Shown here: piece after piece, positions 1 through 8,639 of the stretch
Layout of the letters: the number at the start of each line of letters is the position of its first letter
Numbering within the stretch: the first letter of the stretch is position 1
Position numbers and translations under genes: made by a program
Notes under the pieces: model-generated
Seen by the model: only the letters and a program-made list of their open reading frames with translations
The model's database searches: none
Told to the model about the DNA's origin: nothing
Source: Branchiostoma floridae
Taxonomy: Eukaryota; Chordata; Leptocardii; Amphioxiformes; Branchiostomatidae
Reading direction: 5' to 3'
Assembly: GCF_000003815.2 (NCBI RefSeq)
Contig: NC_049993.1
Span: forward strand, 3,449,717-3,475,969
Length of the DNA stretch: 26,253 nucleotides

Positions 1-333
1 TGACGTCAATCAATTACGTCATTTTACGTCGTTGTGTAGGCGTTTGACAACAGAAGTCTTATAACACTTAAATATTGATAAGAAATCCTTTTGATAACTT
101 TCTGTGTAGAATATTTAGGTATTATAAGAATTCCGAGTTTTGGCAAAAAGTCTATCAATGACGTCATTATTACGTAATATTACGTCATAATGACATAAAG
201 ATTTAAGAAATTAATCCCCCCCCCGCAAGGCCAGGGAATGCCAACAAAGCCCCGTCTGGATAGGGTTAACGTACTCAATTTCTTATAGAGATAATGTTTA
301 AAAAGTTTCAATAAAGGTAGGACCCATGCCACA
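1..333 (+). promoter_or_regulatory. Upstream region of the TPR gene with CRE-type octamers
   Basis: Two perfect TGACGTCA palindromes lie at 1-8 and 159-166. Further TACGTCA or ACGTCA half-sites lie near 17-30 and 181-187, all within 335 bases of the first ATG of the downstream gene. The octamer is the classical CREB/ATF binding site. Use as a promoter is inferred from position; no convincing TATA box is seen. The same octamer recurs in the minisatellite ends of the element at 5402-7818, so these sites could also be repeat-derived. Confidence 0.4.
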
Positions 334-3300
334 ATGTTCATGATTATGAGGGCCGAAATATATTCAACATCTTCCTCCTCAGATCCCACAGTGCAGCAGT
401 ACCAGAGAGAGGTGGAGCCCCTGCACAAGTTGGGGGATGTCTACAGTAAGCGAGGTCAGCAGACAGGAGACGGGGGAGACTTTGTCAAAGCAGCAGCACT
501 CTACAATGCAGCAATAGCCAGGTCAGAGGATCAAGTCCTCAATGGTATAATTATTACAAAAGGTGTTAAGGCAGTAGAAATGTTATTTATTAAAAACATT
601 CTGGGCATTCATTATAATATAAAACAAGATGACACCGACGAACACAAGAAACAGCTGAAGGAGATGCGGGACCAGATCAAGCTGGAGATGGAAACCATTA
701 ACCAGCAGCTGGATCCCTATGTACATGATGAGGACGACCCATGTGTCAAAGAGATAGAGGCAAAACGAGCTCAGGCTGTCAGGCAGTTGTTTGAGAATAT
801 TGCACAACAAAGGAAAAAGTTCGTCAGCCTGCTTGTCGAAGAGTGCATTGGGTTAATGGGTCCCCCTCCCTGTAAGTATGCCCTGATAGGTTTGGGTTCA
901 CAAGCCACAGCACTGGTTACTCCATATTCGGACCTGGAGTTCGCCATCTTGGTAGAGGATGAAAGTGAAGAACGCCTTGTCTATTTCCGGAACCTCACCC
1001 ACTATCTACACCTCAAGGTGGTCAACCTGGGAGAAACCATTGGACCGGCACTAGGAATAAAATCTCTCAATGACTTTTACTCTAAGAATCCACTTGACGA
1101 CTGGTTCTATGACTCTGTTACACCACGTGGGTTTGCATTTGATGGATCCATGCCAAAGGCAAGCAAGACTCCATTGGGCAGGCAGGGAACAGATAACGAA
1201 CCACCCAGTGAGCTCATCTGCACCCCAGAACACATGGTTTCAATATTGCGAAACGATGTCACGTTGTACATGAAGGAAGAATATCATCTTGCCACTGTCT
1301 TGAGAAACCCATGTCTGATAGCAGGGGACCAAGATTTGATTGATACATACATGACAATTACAGGGCATATACTGCAAGCTGGAGGGGGTGAAATGGCTCG
1401 CCGAATGGCAGACACCGAAAAGTGGAATATATACATAATGCAAAAAGAAAGACTTACAGCAAGGCTGATTGATGTCAAAAAAGAAATTTATCGGTTCCCA
1501 GTGGTAGCAGTGGACTGTTTTGCACTGTCTAAAAGCATCATGCCCGGCACTGTTTGGGAGACAATAGAAGAAATGGAAACACAACATGTGATCAGCGCCA
1601 ACAATGCTCACCACCTGACAGTGCTTACCAGCATCTCAGCAGAACTCAGGCTCAGAACCTACATTGCAAATGGTGGGCAGAAGGAAAACTTTTCAGCTTT
1701 GGCCTCAATGGAAACAGTGCCGCATGGACAAGAATCAGTTCTACATACAAATGATGAAATGAAAACAAGTGTAATAAAACCGGTTTTCTATCTACCAAAC
1801 GAAAAACAGCTTTTTAGATACTACTATACAGCAATCCCCCTTGCGAAAGTTTTGAAACCATGGGCAGATCCAGCGATTACTAGCTTGATGCGCGCCTTGT
1901 ATCCTTTTGATCCTGTCAAAGAAGAGTCACCAAATTTCTGTGATATGTCTCCAGAAATACGTGGAGCAATGTACTTTAAGCTATGCAAATTTAGGTTGTC
2001 TATACTCTACTTCGATGAGGCCCTGAAAAAAGATGTACATTCAGACACTGTAAAAAGTGTTTTGTTTAACAATGTAGGAGATGCATGGCGACTGGTGGGA
2101 GACTACCAAAAAGCAATCACCTACTATGAACATGCACTGCAGATACGCAAAAATATTTACGGTCAGAGTACGGCACACCTTGACATCGCCTCCTCTCTCA
2201 ACAACCTGGGGACAGCCTATCATAATCTGGGTGATTTTATAAAAGCTATCAGCTACCATGAACAGGCACTGCAGATGAAAAGGATTATCCATGGTCAGTG
2301 TGCAGAACATTCTGACATTTGTATCTCACTAAGCAACCTGGGGATAGTCTGGAGTAGCCTGGGTGATTACAGTAAAGCAATCAGCTACTTTGAACAGACA
2401 CTGCGTATGGAAAGAAGTATCTACGGTCAGAGTACACCACGTCCTAGCATTGCCCTGTCATTTAACAACTTGGGGTCGGCCTGGCAAAATCTGGGTGACT
2501 TAAGAAAAGCTATCTGGTGCCATGAAAAGGCACTGCAGATACGCAGGACTGTCTATGGACAGAACACAGCACATCCTAACATTTCAGGCTCCTTGGACAA
2601 CATAGGGTCAGTCTGGTATGAGCTTGGTGATCACAGGAAAGCTATCAGCTACTATGAACAGCCACTGCAAATGCGCAGGGTTATCTATGGCCATGGTACA
2701 ACACATCCTGACATTGCCTTTTCACTCAACAACCTGGCAGAAGCCTGGCGTCATCTGGGTCATTACAGGAAAGCAATCAGCTACCTTCAACAAGCACTGC
2801 AGCTGTTCAAGATTATCTGTGGTGAGAATACAGCACATCCGCATATTTCTACGGTACTCGGCAACTTGGGGGAAGCCTGGGGTTACCTGGATGATAACAA
2901 AAAAGCAATCAACTACCTTGAACAGGAACTGCAGATGCTAAAGCAAATATATGGCCAGAGAACAGAACATCGTGACATTGCTAAGTCACTCAGCAACCTG
3001 GGGAAAATCTGGCTCAACCTGGGTGACTGCAGGAAAGCAATCAGCTACAATGAGCAGGCACTGCGGATGTACAGGAGTATCTATGGTCGGGGTACAACAC
3101 ATCATGAAACTGGCACCATACTCAGCATTCTTGGGTTAGCCTGGGGTGTACTGGGTGAGAACAGGAAAGCAATCAGCTGTTATGAACAGGCACTGTTCGT
3201 GTACAAGAGTAACTTTGTAGGTAAAACACATCAGTACGTTGCCATTACACTCAACAACCTGGCAAAGGCCTTGACAGATCTGGGTGATTACAAGAAAGCA

Positions 3301-3558
3301 ATCAACCACCTTGATCAGGCATTACAGATGTTCAGTGGCATCTATGGTCAGAGTACAGCACATCCTGACATTGTTGACTCGCTCATCCTCCTTGGGTTAG
3401 CCTGGGATGGCCTGGGTTATCACCAAAAAGCCACCAGCTTCTTGCAAGAGGCGTTGGTAATGGCAAGACAGATTTACCACCAGGACAAAAGTCACTGGAA
3501 GATAAAATTTATTGAAAGACACATTGACCAGATCCGCAGTAACTTGATGATAAACTAG
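334..3558 (+). CDS. Nucleotidyltransferase-fold plus TPR-array protein (1,074 aa)
   Basis: One uninterrupted frame from the ATG at 334 to the TAG at 3556-3558. The N-terminal half has a TPR-like stretch (about residues 20-66), an acidic/basic helical region (95-170), then GLGS (186-189) followed by D200-L-E202. This is the hG-[GS]...DhE signature of the DNA polymerase beta/nucleotidyltransferase superfamily, closest in style to GlnD/GlnE/DUF294 proteins. D270 in FAFDGSMPKASKTPLG could be the third carboxylate, as in the GlnE-type VD-RLRP motif. Residues 575-1058 are eleven TPR units of exactly 44 residues (132 bp, 2056-3507), each around NNLG-W-LGD--KAISYYEQAL, like kinesin light chain and nephrocystin-3. 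It is probably cytosolic: no signal peptide or membrane segment. The substrate is unknown. A pyrimidine-rich CTTCCTCCTCAG ends at 380, so residues before about 16 may instead come from an upstream exon by splicing. Confidence 0.93.
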   Translation: MFMIMRAEIYSTSSSSDPTVQQYQREVEPLHKLGDVYSKRGQQTGDGGDFVKAAALYNAAIARSEDQVLNGIIITKGVKAVEMLFIKNILGIHYNIKQDDTDEHKKQLKEMRDQIKLEMETINQQLDPYVHDEDDPCVKEIEAKRAQAVRQLFENIAQQRKKFVSLLVEECIGLMGPPPCKYALIGLGSQATALVTPYSDLEFAILVEDESEERLVYFRNLTHYLHLKVVNLGETIGPALGIKSLNDFYSKNPLDDWFYDSVTPRGFAFDGSMPKASKTPLGRQGTDNEPPSELICTPEHMVSILRNDVTLYMKEEYHLATVLRNPCLIAGDQDLIDTYMTITGHILQAGGGEMARRMADTEKWNIYIMQKERLTARLIDVKKEIYRFPVVAVDCFALSKSIMPGTVWETIEEMETQHVISANNAHHLTVLTSISAELRLRTYIANGGQKENFSALASMETVPHGQESVLHTNDEMKTSVIKPVFYLPNEKQLFRYYYTAIPLAKVLKPWADPAITSLMRALYPFDPVKEESPNFCDMSPEIRGAMYFKLCKFRLSILYFDEALKKDVHSDTVKSVLFNNVGDAWRLVGDYQKAITYYEHALQIRKNIYGQSTAHLDIASSLNNLGTAYHNLGDFIKAISYHEQALQMKRIIHGQCAEHSDICISLSNLGIVWSSLGDYSKAISYFEQTLRMERSIYGQSTPRPSIALSFNNLGSAWQNLGDLRKAIWCHEKALQIRRTVYGQNTAHPNISGSLDNIGSVWYELGDHRKAISYYEQPLQMRRVIYGHGTTHPDIAFSLNNLAEAWRHLGHYRKAISYLQQALQLFKIICGENTAHPHISTVLGNLGEAWGYLDDNKKAINYLEQELQMLKQIYGQRTEHRDIAKSLSNLGKIWLNLGDCRKAISYNEQALRMYRSIYGRGTTHHETGTILSILGLAWGVLGENRKAISCYEQALFVYKSNFVGKTHQYVAITLNNLAKALTDLGDYKKAINHLDQALQMFSGIYGQSTAHPDIVDSLILLGLAWDGLGYHQKATSFLQEALVMARQIYHQDKSHWKIKFIERHIDQIRSNLMIN

Positions 3559-3833
3559 AATTAAGATTCATCTGTACTTAATATCAAAAACACATTAACC
3601 ATTTAGATGAATGATCGTGGCGAAACAAACTTGGAATGATAGTTTCATATCATTAATCGTGTGACATTGGCTTTGTACATGGATACGGATATAAGATTAA
3701 GCAGATTCATCCCATAAACAAAGGTTACCCAAAGATATAAAAGTTTGATCCAGACTTACCTTCTTGCAAACCCATCCGTTTGTTATACGTTTTCTGTCCA
3801 CTGCTGTGTACACACAAAACCATTAGAAAGAAC

Positions 3834-3839
3834 AATAAA
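3834..3839 (+). terminator. Poly(A) signal AATAAA of the TPR gene
   Basis: AATAAA lies about 275 bases after the TAG stop, a normal 3' UTR length. A T/G-containing stretch follows within 30 bases. It is the first canonical hexamer downstream of the stop. Confidence 0.6.
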
Positions 3840-5401
3840 TGTATAATGTATTCCTTGCTTGTGGACGACTAATATGACTAAATACTACTAAAACCTACAT
3901 ACACTCTATACTTTGACTCTGTCTATATTTGACCTTAGTATCCTGTCAGACCAACAGAACCGAGAAATTGGACATTCCGTTTTGCCGATCGAACGGATAT
4001 TAGAACTCCCCAATCACGTATCTGGTACACCTGCTGAATAATTGAGTCGCCCGCTGAGTTGGACATTTGGAGGAGTGAAATTTGAATAGGATCTAGATCG
4101 AATGCCGAGATAGTGTATATAGATAGTGTATATAAACGAACGAAAATCATAGTATATGCTGCGTTATATGACAACGCTTATCTCTTTGTCCCCTAGTAAC
4201 TGGTGGAATAATGATATTTACTTACACATTATACAGACATACCAGATTTTGATGTGTGCATTGTTTGCCAAGCTTCGATAATTTATTTGTATTGTACAGA
4301 GATTTCATGTGATACGCAATGCTCATTGTATCCTAGAATCTGATGTTTTCATGATGTTAATTAATGTGACAGCTTTATTCAGCAAAATATCGTATATGCG
4401 TATGAGAATTTTAATGTGTGAATCATATTTCAAGCATTTTATGTACTGGAAATGATTGTAAGCCATACATAGTTCAGCCTCTGGCTGCAAAGTGCGTTCT
4501 GAATTAAGTTTCAAGGATTAGGTTTCAAATTAGGAATATTAATACTAGCGCAAAACTATGGGGGAATTGGTACAAGTGAAAAGTGTGTCCTTTGAACAGC
4601 TTCTCTATGGATCACAAACGTCGCCTAGCAATGTTTGTTAGAACTGCAACGATTTGCGGTACGATGACAAAGAATTGTCTTAATGAAAGGCACACCAACG
4701 CAAATATTGTCCAATGTTGTACAGACACATACTGCATCGACAACAGACGGATTCTCGAGGTGTGACCAAGGGACTTGCATAGATAAAAAAAAACGCGATG
4801 GATCCCATATCATCTGAGATTTCAGCCGCACTGAGGAGATGGCTGAAGCTTCCTTCACAATATGAGATTGTTGCAGTTTTGCTATCAACTGCTAGGTGAC
4901 GCTTTTGAGCCACGGACATAAGAGTAAGAATCTATGTAAAGGAATTTGAGCCACGAACATTAGAGTAAGAATGAAATTAAAGGAATTAAGCACCTTTGTA
5001 AATGCTTGATGATTGGGAAGTACATAGTGTGTACAGTATTGGCGATAACGATAAAAATATTGTTCGAATGCTCTTTCAAGCTTTACATGACCGTAATATC
5101 TCTGACTCGTAACACTAACAGTGGATAGGCACATGTTAAAAACTGCTAGCTGGATATTAGGATAGCTCGACTTAGAAACTTGGCCCAACCTGCTCGGACA
5201 GTGACCTAAGAGAGGCCTAAGAGGCAGACCGCTGCCGGATAAGGAGATTGAGTGGTACCATATAATGAGATGGATATTACAGGGTGTTAAGTAAAGATGA
5301 ATGATAAAAAAGGTAAAAATGAAGATTAAAAACATTAAAAAGTGTTATCATAAATGCTCTGTCTCAAGAAGAGACCCTACAGTTTGCCACCCCCCCGAGC
5401 T
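3840..5401. other. Intergenic DNA, no convincing gene
   Basis: AT-rich sequence with no frame showing recognisable domains. It contains a short direct repeat of TGAGCCACGRACATWAGAGTAAGAAT (4905-4930 and 4948-4973) and a small frame at 4798-4899 listed separately. A C-rich run at about 5389-5396 abuts the left end of the inverted-repeat element. Confidence 0.5.
4798..4899 (+). pseudogene. Short frame resembling a decayed LINE reverse-transcriptase fragment
   Basis: A 33-codon frame starting at the ATG at 4798 contains ALRRWLKLPSQYE. This resembles the RRWLGLP block found downstream of the RT core in some animal non-LTR retrotransposons. It ends at TGA, inside a possible splice donor (GCTAG|GTGACG). 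No further RT motifs are visible on either side. This is similarity by eye only and chance is quite possible. Confidence 0.2.
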
Positions 5402-5433
5402 ATGTCCAGTATCAGGGTGAAGTGCACGAAGTT

Positions 5434-5910
5434 AGGGTGTACGAAGTTGTACGAAGTTGTACTAAGTTACAACCGTTTCCCACTGGCTTTGATGCTATAT
5501 CGGGAGTCACAGATGACGTCAAAACATTTATTGCATGACGTAATCTAACTTCGTACAGTAGGCAGGGTAGGGTGTCAAGTGTACGAAGTTGTCCGAAGTT
5601 GTGCAAAGTTACGTGACGTCATCTAACTTCGTACAGTAGGCAGGGTAGGGCGGCATGTGTGCAAAGTTGTCCTAAGTTGTGCAAAGTTACGTGACGTCAT
5701 CTACCTTTGGACAGTGGGCAGGGTAGGTCAACAAGTGTGCGAAGTTGTCCTAAGTTGTGCAAAGTTACGTGACGTCATCTAACTTTGGACAGTGGGCAGG
5801 GTAGGTCAACAAGTGTGCGAAGTTGTCCTAACTTGTGCAAAGTCACGTGACGTCATCTAACTCTGGACAGTGGGCAGGGTAGGGCGGCATGTGTACGAAT
5901 TTGTCCAAAG
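5434..5910. repeat. 78 bp minisatellite in the left end of the element
   Basis: The phrase GTGACGTCATCTA(A/C)C begins at 5613, 5691, 5769 and 5847, a constant 78 bp period, with a degenerate fifth unit at about 5535. Each unit also has CAGTRGGCAGGGTAGG and several GYAAAGTTG or CGAAGTTGTCC words. Every unit carries one TGACGTCA octamer. Confidence 0.9.
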
Positions 5911-6255
5911 TTAATTAATACATATTAAAAACTTATATATGTGTAAATAAAATACACACCACTCACGCATATAAACAAATAAAATATAGATGCACATTAA
6001 TCAGCACAAAATCAATGTTCATGCATTGTAAAAAATTTCATTTATTTCACTTTTTTTGTCTAGTATTTCTCCTCTTAACGTTCGTTTTAACAATGCACAC
6101 AAAATAATTTAAGTTCACTCTTAATATTATATTTCCCTTTTTTTACGTCACTTCTAAATACAAGTACCTGAAAACATCTCCCCTATCTATTTAAAAAATA
6201 CATGTATTGCAGTCATCTTTCAGTACTTTGTATCATAAGAAGTAGTAGTTGTTAT

Positions 6256-6261
6256 TTTATT
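6256..6261 (-). terminator. Poly(A) signal of the element-borne P-loop gene
   Basis: AATAAA on the minus strand begins 10 bases past the TAA stop at 6273-6271. It is very close to the stop, giving an unusually short 3' UTR if used, but it is the only canonical hexamer at the right place. Confidence 0.45.
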
Positions 6262-6270
6262 CCTTGTAAT

Positions 6271-7155
6271 TTAACAATTAATTGAAGTACCACCATTTAG
6301 TACATAAGTAAACCCAGCAGACGGACTACCACTGTCCGTATGGTCTTTCCGCAACTTCGTGTAAACATCAGTCACAAGTTCTTGAATCCATTTACAGATA
6401 GTAGATTTCCCAGCGCCTGCCAAGACAACAGGTAAATGTCATTTTGATCCCCGCTAATAGATGTTTAAAAAGAATAAAACAAATGAAATAAAAGCAGCCG
6501 TGTCGCAATACAGAGATTGAAAAACGACACCATTCTACGAACGCATTCCAGGTTCGAAAAAACAACAACACCTGAGCAAATGACGTAAATGTCTGTTGGT
6601 GACGTTAAGCAAAAGAATGTTCGACAAGGTATGGTTCTAGAAATGACGGTTGTAAATTCTGAACATATAACGTTATTATATCTACATTGAATCAAACGTT
6701 TGATTTGAAACAATAAAAAAGGTGTTTAGAAGTAAATCTACCTGTTGGCAGACAGATGGCTGTCCACAGAAGAACATTTTCCCTCCATTTGGTGTCAGGT
6801 GGAGAGACTTGTGCATGGCTTACAGCAAAAGCCGCGACCGTGATAAGGCTATATAAAACAGCCACCGTTGGCACGCACAAAACAGATGCAACAGTACAAC
6901 ATCCCTGTGAAGAATAAGACAAATCTTAATAAAGATAAGTAATCAGCATTCTGATAAAAAATATGTTGTTTTGTAAGATGTAACTTCTAAAGAATAGAAG
7001 ATTTATGAATCAAAAGTCAGAACTCAAAACATATCAAGATGCGATTAATACGACTAACCCACCTGAACAAGTTCTTCCGGAAAATCCTTCCAGTCAAACT
7101 CGATTTTCCAGGACGAATGGAGATCTGTAGCCTTCAAAGATTTACTGCACGACAT
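6271..7155 (-). CDS. Three-exon gene for a P-loop, DUF3987-like protein fragment
   Basis: Predicted exons are 7155-7063, 6904-6742 and 6416-6271. Splice signals are CAG|GTGGGT, TTCTTCACAG, CAACAG|GTAGAT and GTCTTGGCAG. Phases agree (0, then 1), giving 133 residues. Exon 1 starts MSCSK and ends with an FPEEL block. Exon 2 has an Ala/Val/Leu-rich helix (about residues 33-61) then W-ENVLLWTAICLPTG. Exon 3 completes the Walker A motif GAGKST. The order FP-EL, small-residue helix, W, P-loop with GKS is the layout I associate with DUF3987, a phage/plasmid-like NTPase family also seen sporadically in eukaryotes; I cannot confirm this. The product stops 46 codons after the P-loop with no Walker B, so it is truncated or the last exon is misjudged. 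It lies wholly within the inverted-repeat element. Confidence 0.55.
6493..6670. repeat. Internal direct repeat, copy 1 (in intron 2)
   Basis: This segment aligns with 7226-7425. Shared blocks include TGAAAAACGACACC, GAACGCATTCC, ACACCTGAG, TGACGTAAA and GGTTCTAGAAATGAC. It lies in intron 2 of the P-loop gene, just 5' of exon 3 on the minus strand. Confidence 0.75.
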
Positions 7156-7225
7156 GATATGATATAATATTGTCCGTAAATCCCCCGTTAAGAAAGTCTA
7201 TTTCGTCAAAGACACGGACTAAAAA

Positions 7226-7425
7226 GTAGCCGTGGCGACTTCAGCGCCACACGGTTTCAAACTGTTAGACTGAAAAACGACACCGTTCGAAGAACGCATT
7301 CCGGTTTCGAATTACGAAAACACCTGAGTTAGTGACGTAAACGTCAGATTGTGACGTCTAAGAAGATGAGAACATTAGAAGAAAGGTTCTAGAAATGACA
7401 GTTGAGACATTTGAACGTAACACAG
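7226..7425. repeat. Internal direct repeat, copy 2 (upstream of exon 1)
   Basis: Partner of 6493-6670 in the same orientation. It starts about 70 bases upstream of the predicted ATG at 7155 on the minus strand, where a promoter would be expected, so the duplicated block may hold promoter sequence (inference). Confidence 0.75.
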
Positions 7426-7509
7426 AAAACCTGTAGACGCGTAGTGTAGTATATGTATCGCCAAAGTCATGCTAGGCGACATCTTCCTAGGAATACGCGA
7501 CCTGATCAG

Positions 7510-7786
7510 TACACCCGGCTGACTGTCCAAAGTTTAGATGACGTCATGGTTAGCGTGACGTCATAACTCCGGACAAGTTCGTACAACTCCGTACACCACC
7601 CGGCTGACTGTCCAAAGTTTAGATGACGTCATGGTCAGCGTGACGTCATAACTTCGGACAAGTTCGTACAACTCCGTACACCACCCGGCTGACTGTCCAA
7701 AGTTTAGATGACGTCATAACTTCGGACAAGTTCGTACAACTTTGGACAACTTTGGACAACTTCAGACATCTAACTTAACTTAGGAC
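7510..7786. repeat. 85 bp minisatellite in the right end of the element
   Basis: CCGGCTGACTGTCCAAAG begins at 7515, 7600 and 7685, an 85 bp period. The units are reverse-complement relatives of the left-end 78 bp units and carry one or two TGACGTCA octamers each (7539, 7556, 7624, 7641, 7709). Confidence 0.85.
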
Positions 7787-7859
7787 AACTTCGTGCATTT
7801 CACCCTGATACTGGACATGGGTGCCCCCCCCCCCCGTATAATGGTTCATTACGTCCATG

Positions 7860-8012
7860 ATGATTTGAGGTCGGTAACCCTTGTTTCATGACCATTCTCT
7901 TAACGTGCGCCTCCTTCAGAAGGGTAGTCATATACTAAGTAAATATGTATTTTCTGCATCATTGTACCTTGTGCGATTGTTGAGAAATAAAATTCATTCA
8001 TTCATTCATTTT
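7860..8012 (+). mobile_element. LINE-like 3' tail ending in (ATTC)n
   Basis: TACCTTGTGCGATTGTTGAG is followed by AATAAAATTCATTCATTCATTC. A short 3' UTR ending in AATAAA and a tetranucleotide array is characteristic of L2/CR1-type non-LTR retrotransposons in lancelets and other animals. No coding part remains, so this is a 5'-truncated relic. The left boundary is approximate. Confidence 0.5.
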
Positions 8013-8639
8013 GGTACCCTGCATTAACTGCTATGTTATTCATTTTCACAAAAGAAATACTGAGTTCATCTATGTCCACCATGCATACATGTAGCATTTT
8101 GGCGACGCCTGATTGGCGAGCCTAATAGTATAGTGAGCGACCATTTGCAAAGAATTCTAAAAACTGTACAGGCATCTCAGGAATTTTTTTTCCGCGCATC
8201 ATGCCGCGCATCATGCCGGACTGAACCATTACCTCCACGGGTATGCTTTCCAGACGTGTGCACAGCAGTGTATTCTCGCGAGGCGATTTTCGATTGATCG
8301 CCGTGCAAAATTGAGAAAAGCCTAGTACTTCAGACGTACCAGAATTGTAGTATGTAGTATGGTGGTCATGGAAATGTAAACATTTGAAACAGGGGATAAA
8401 GGATGGTTGAAATATGTTCCTCGGAAAATGACCCGTGAGTCGTGGAAATCACTTCCGGGTTCGTTCGTTTGGAGTTTGGAAAGTTTGGTGCGGCCTTCTT
8501 CACCTTTGATATCTTTGTTTCAAAAATGCAAACTAATGTGTGAAACAAGCATTGTTTGAGCTTAAATGATGTATAACATGTGGGGTTGTGAGATAGCGAT
8601 GTGATAGTTAACATCGCCATTGGGTAGCGTTTGTATGTG
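8013..8639. other. Unassigned noncoding DNA
   Basis: No frame with recognisable content and no clear tandem or inverted structure beyond a small direct repeat CGCGCATCATGC near 8193-8215. I see no gene here. Confidence 0.4.

Larger units (their letters stand above)
5402..7818. mobile_element. 2.4 kb inverted-repeat element with minisatellite ends and an internal spliced gene
   Basis: The left end at 5402-5433 and the reverse complement of 7787-7818 match over 32 bases with one difference (ATGTCCAGTATCAGGG then TGAARTGCACGAAGTT). Inside each end lies a tandem array of related units, in opposite orientations, carrying TGACGTCA and AAGTTGTCC-type words. The outer flanks are C runs on both sides, so the target-site duplication cannot be defined. 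The interior is AT-rich and encodes a three-exon minus-strand gene. Long subrepeated inverted ends are typical of some eukaryotic DNA transposons. No transposase is visible, so this is a nonautonomous or gene-carrying element of unassigned superfamily. Confidence 0.75.

Noticed and set aside
1240-1614. Minus-strand frames inside the TPR gene
   Set aside because: They are shadows of the conserved plus-strand protein.
4892-5335. Minus-strand 147-codon frame
   Set aside because: Composition is hydrophobic and irregular, no domain is seen, and no splice or poly(A) context supports it.
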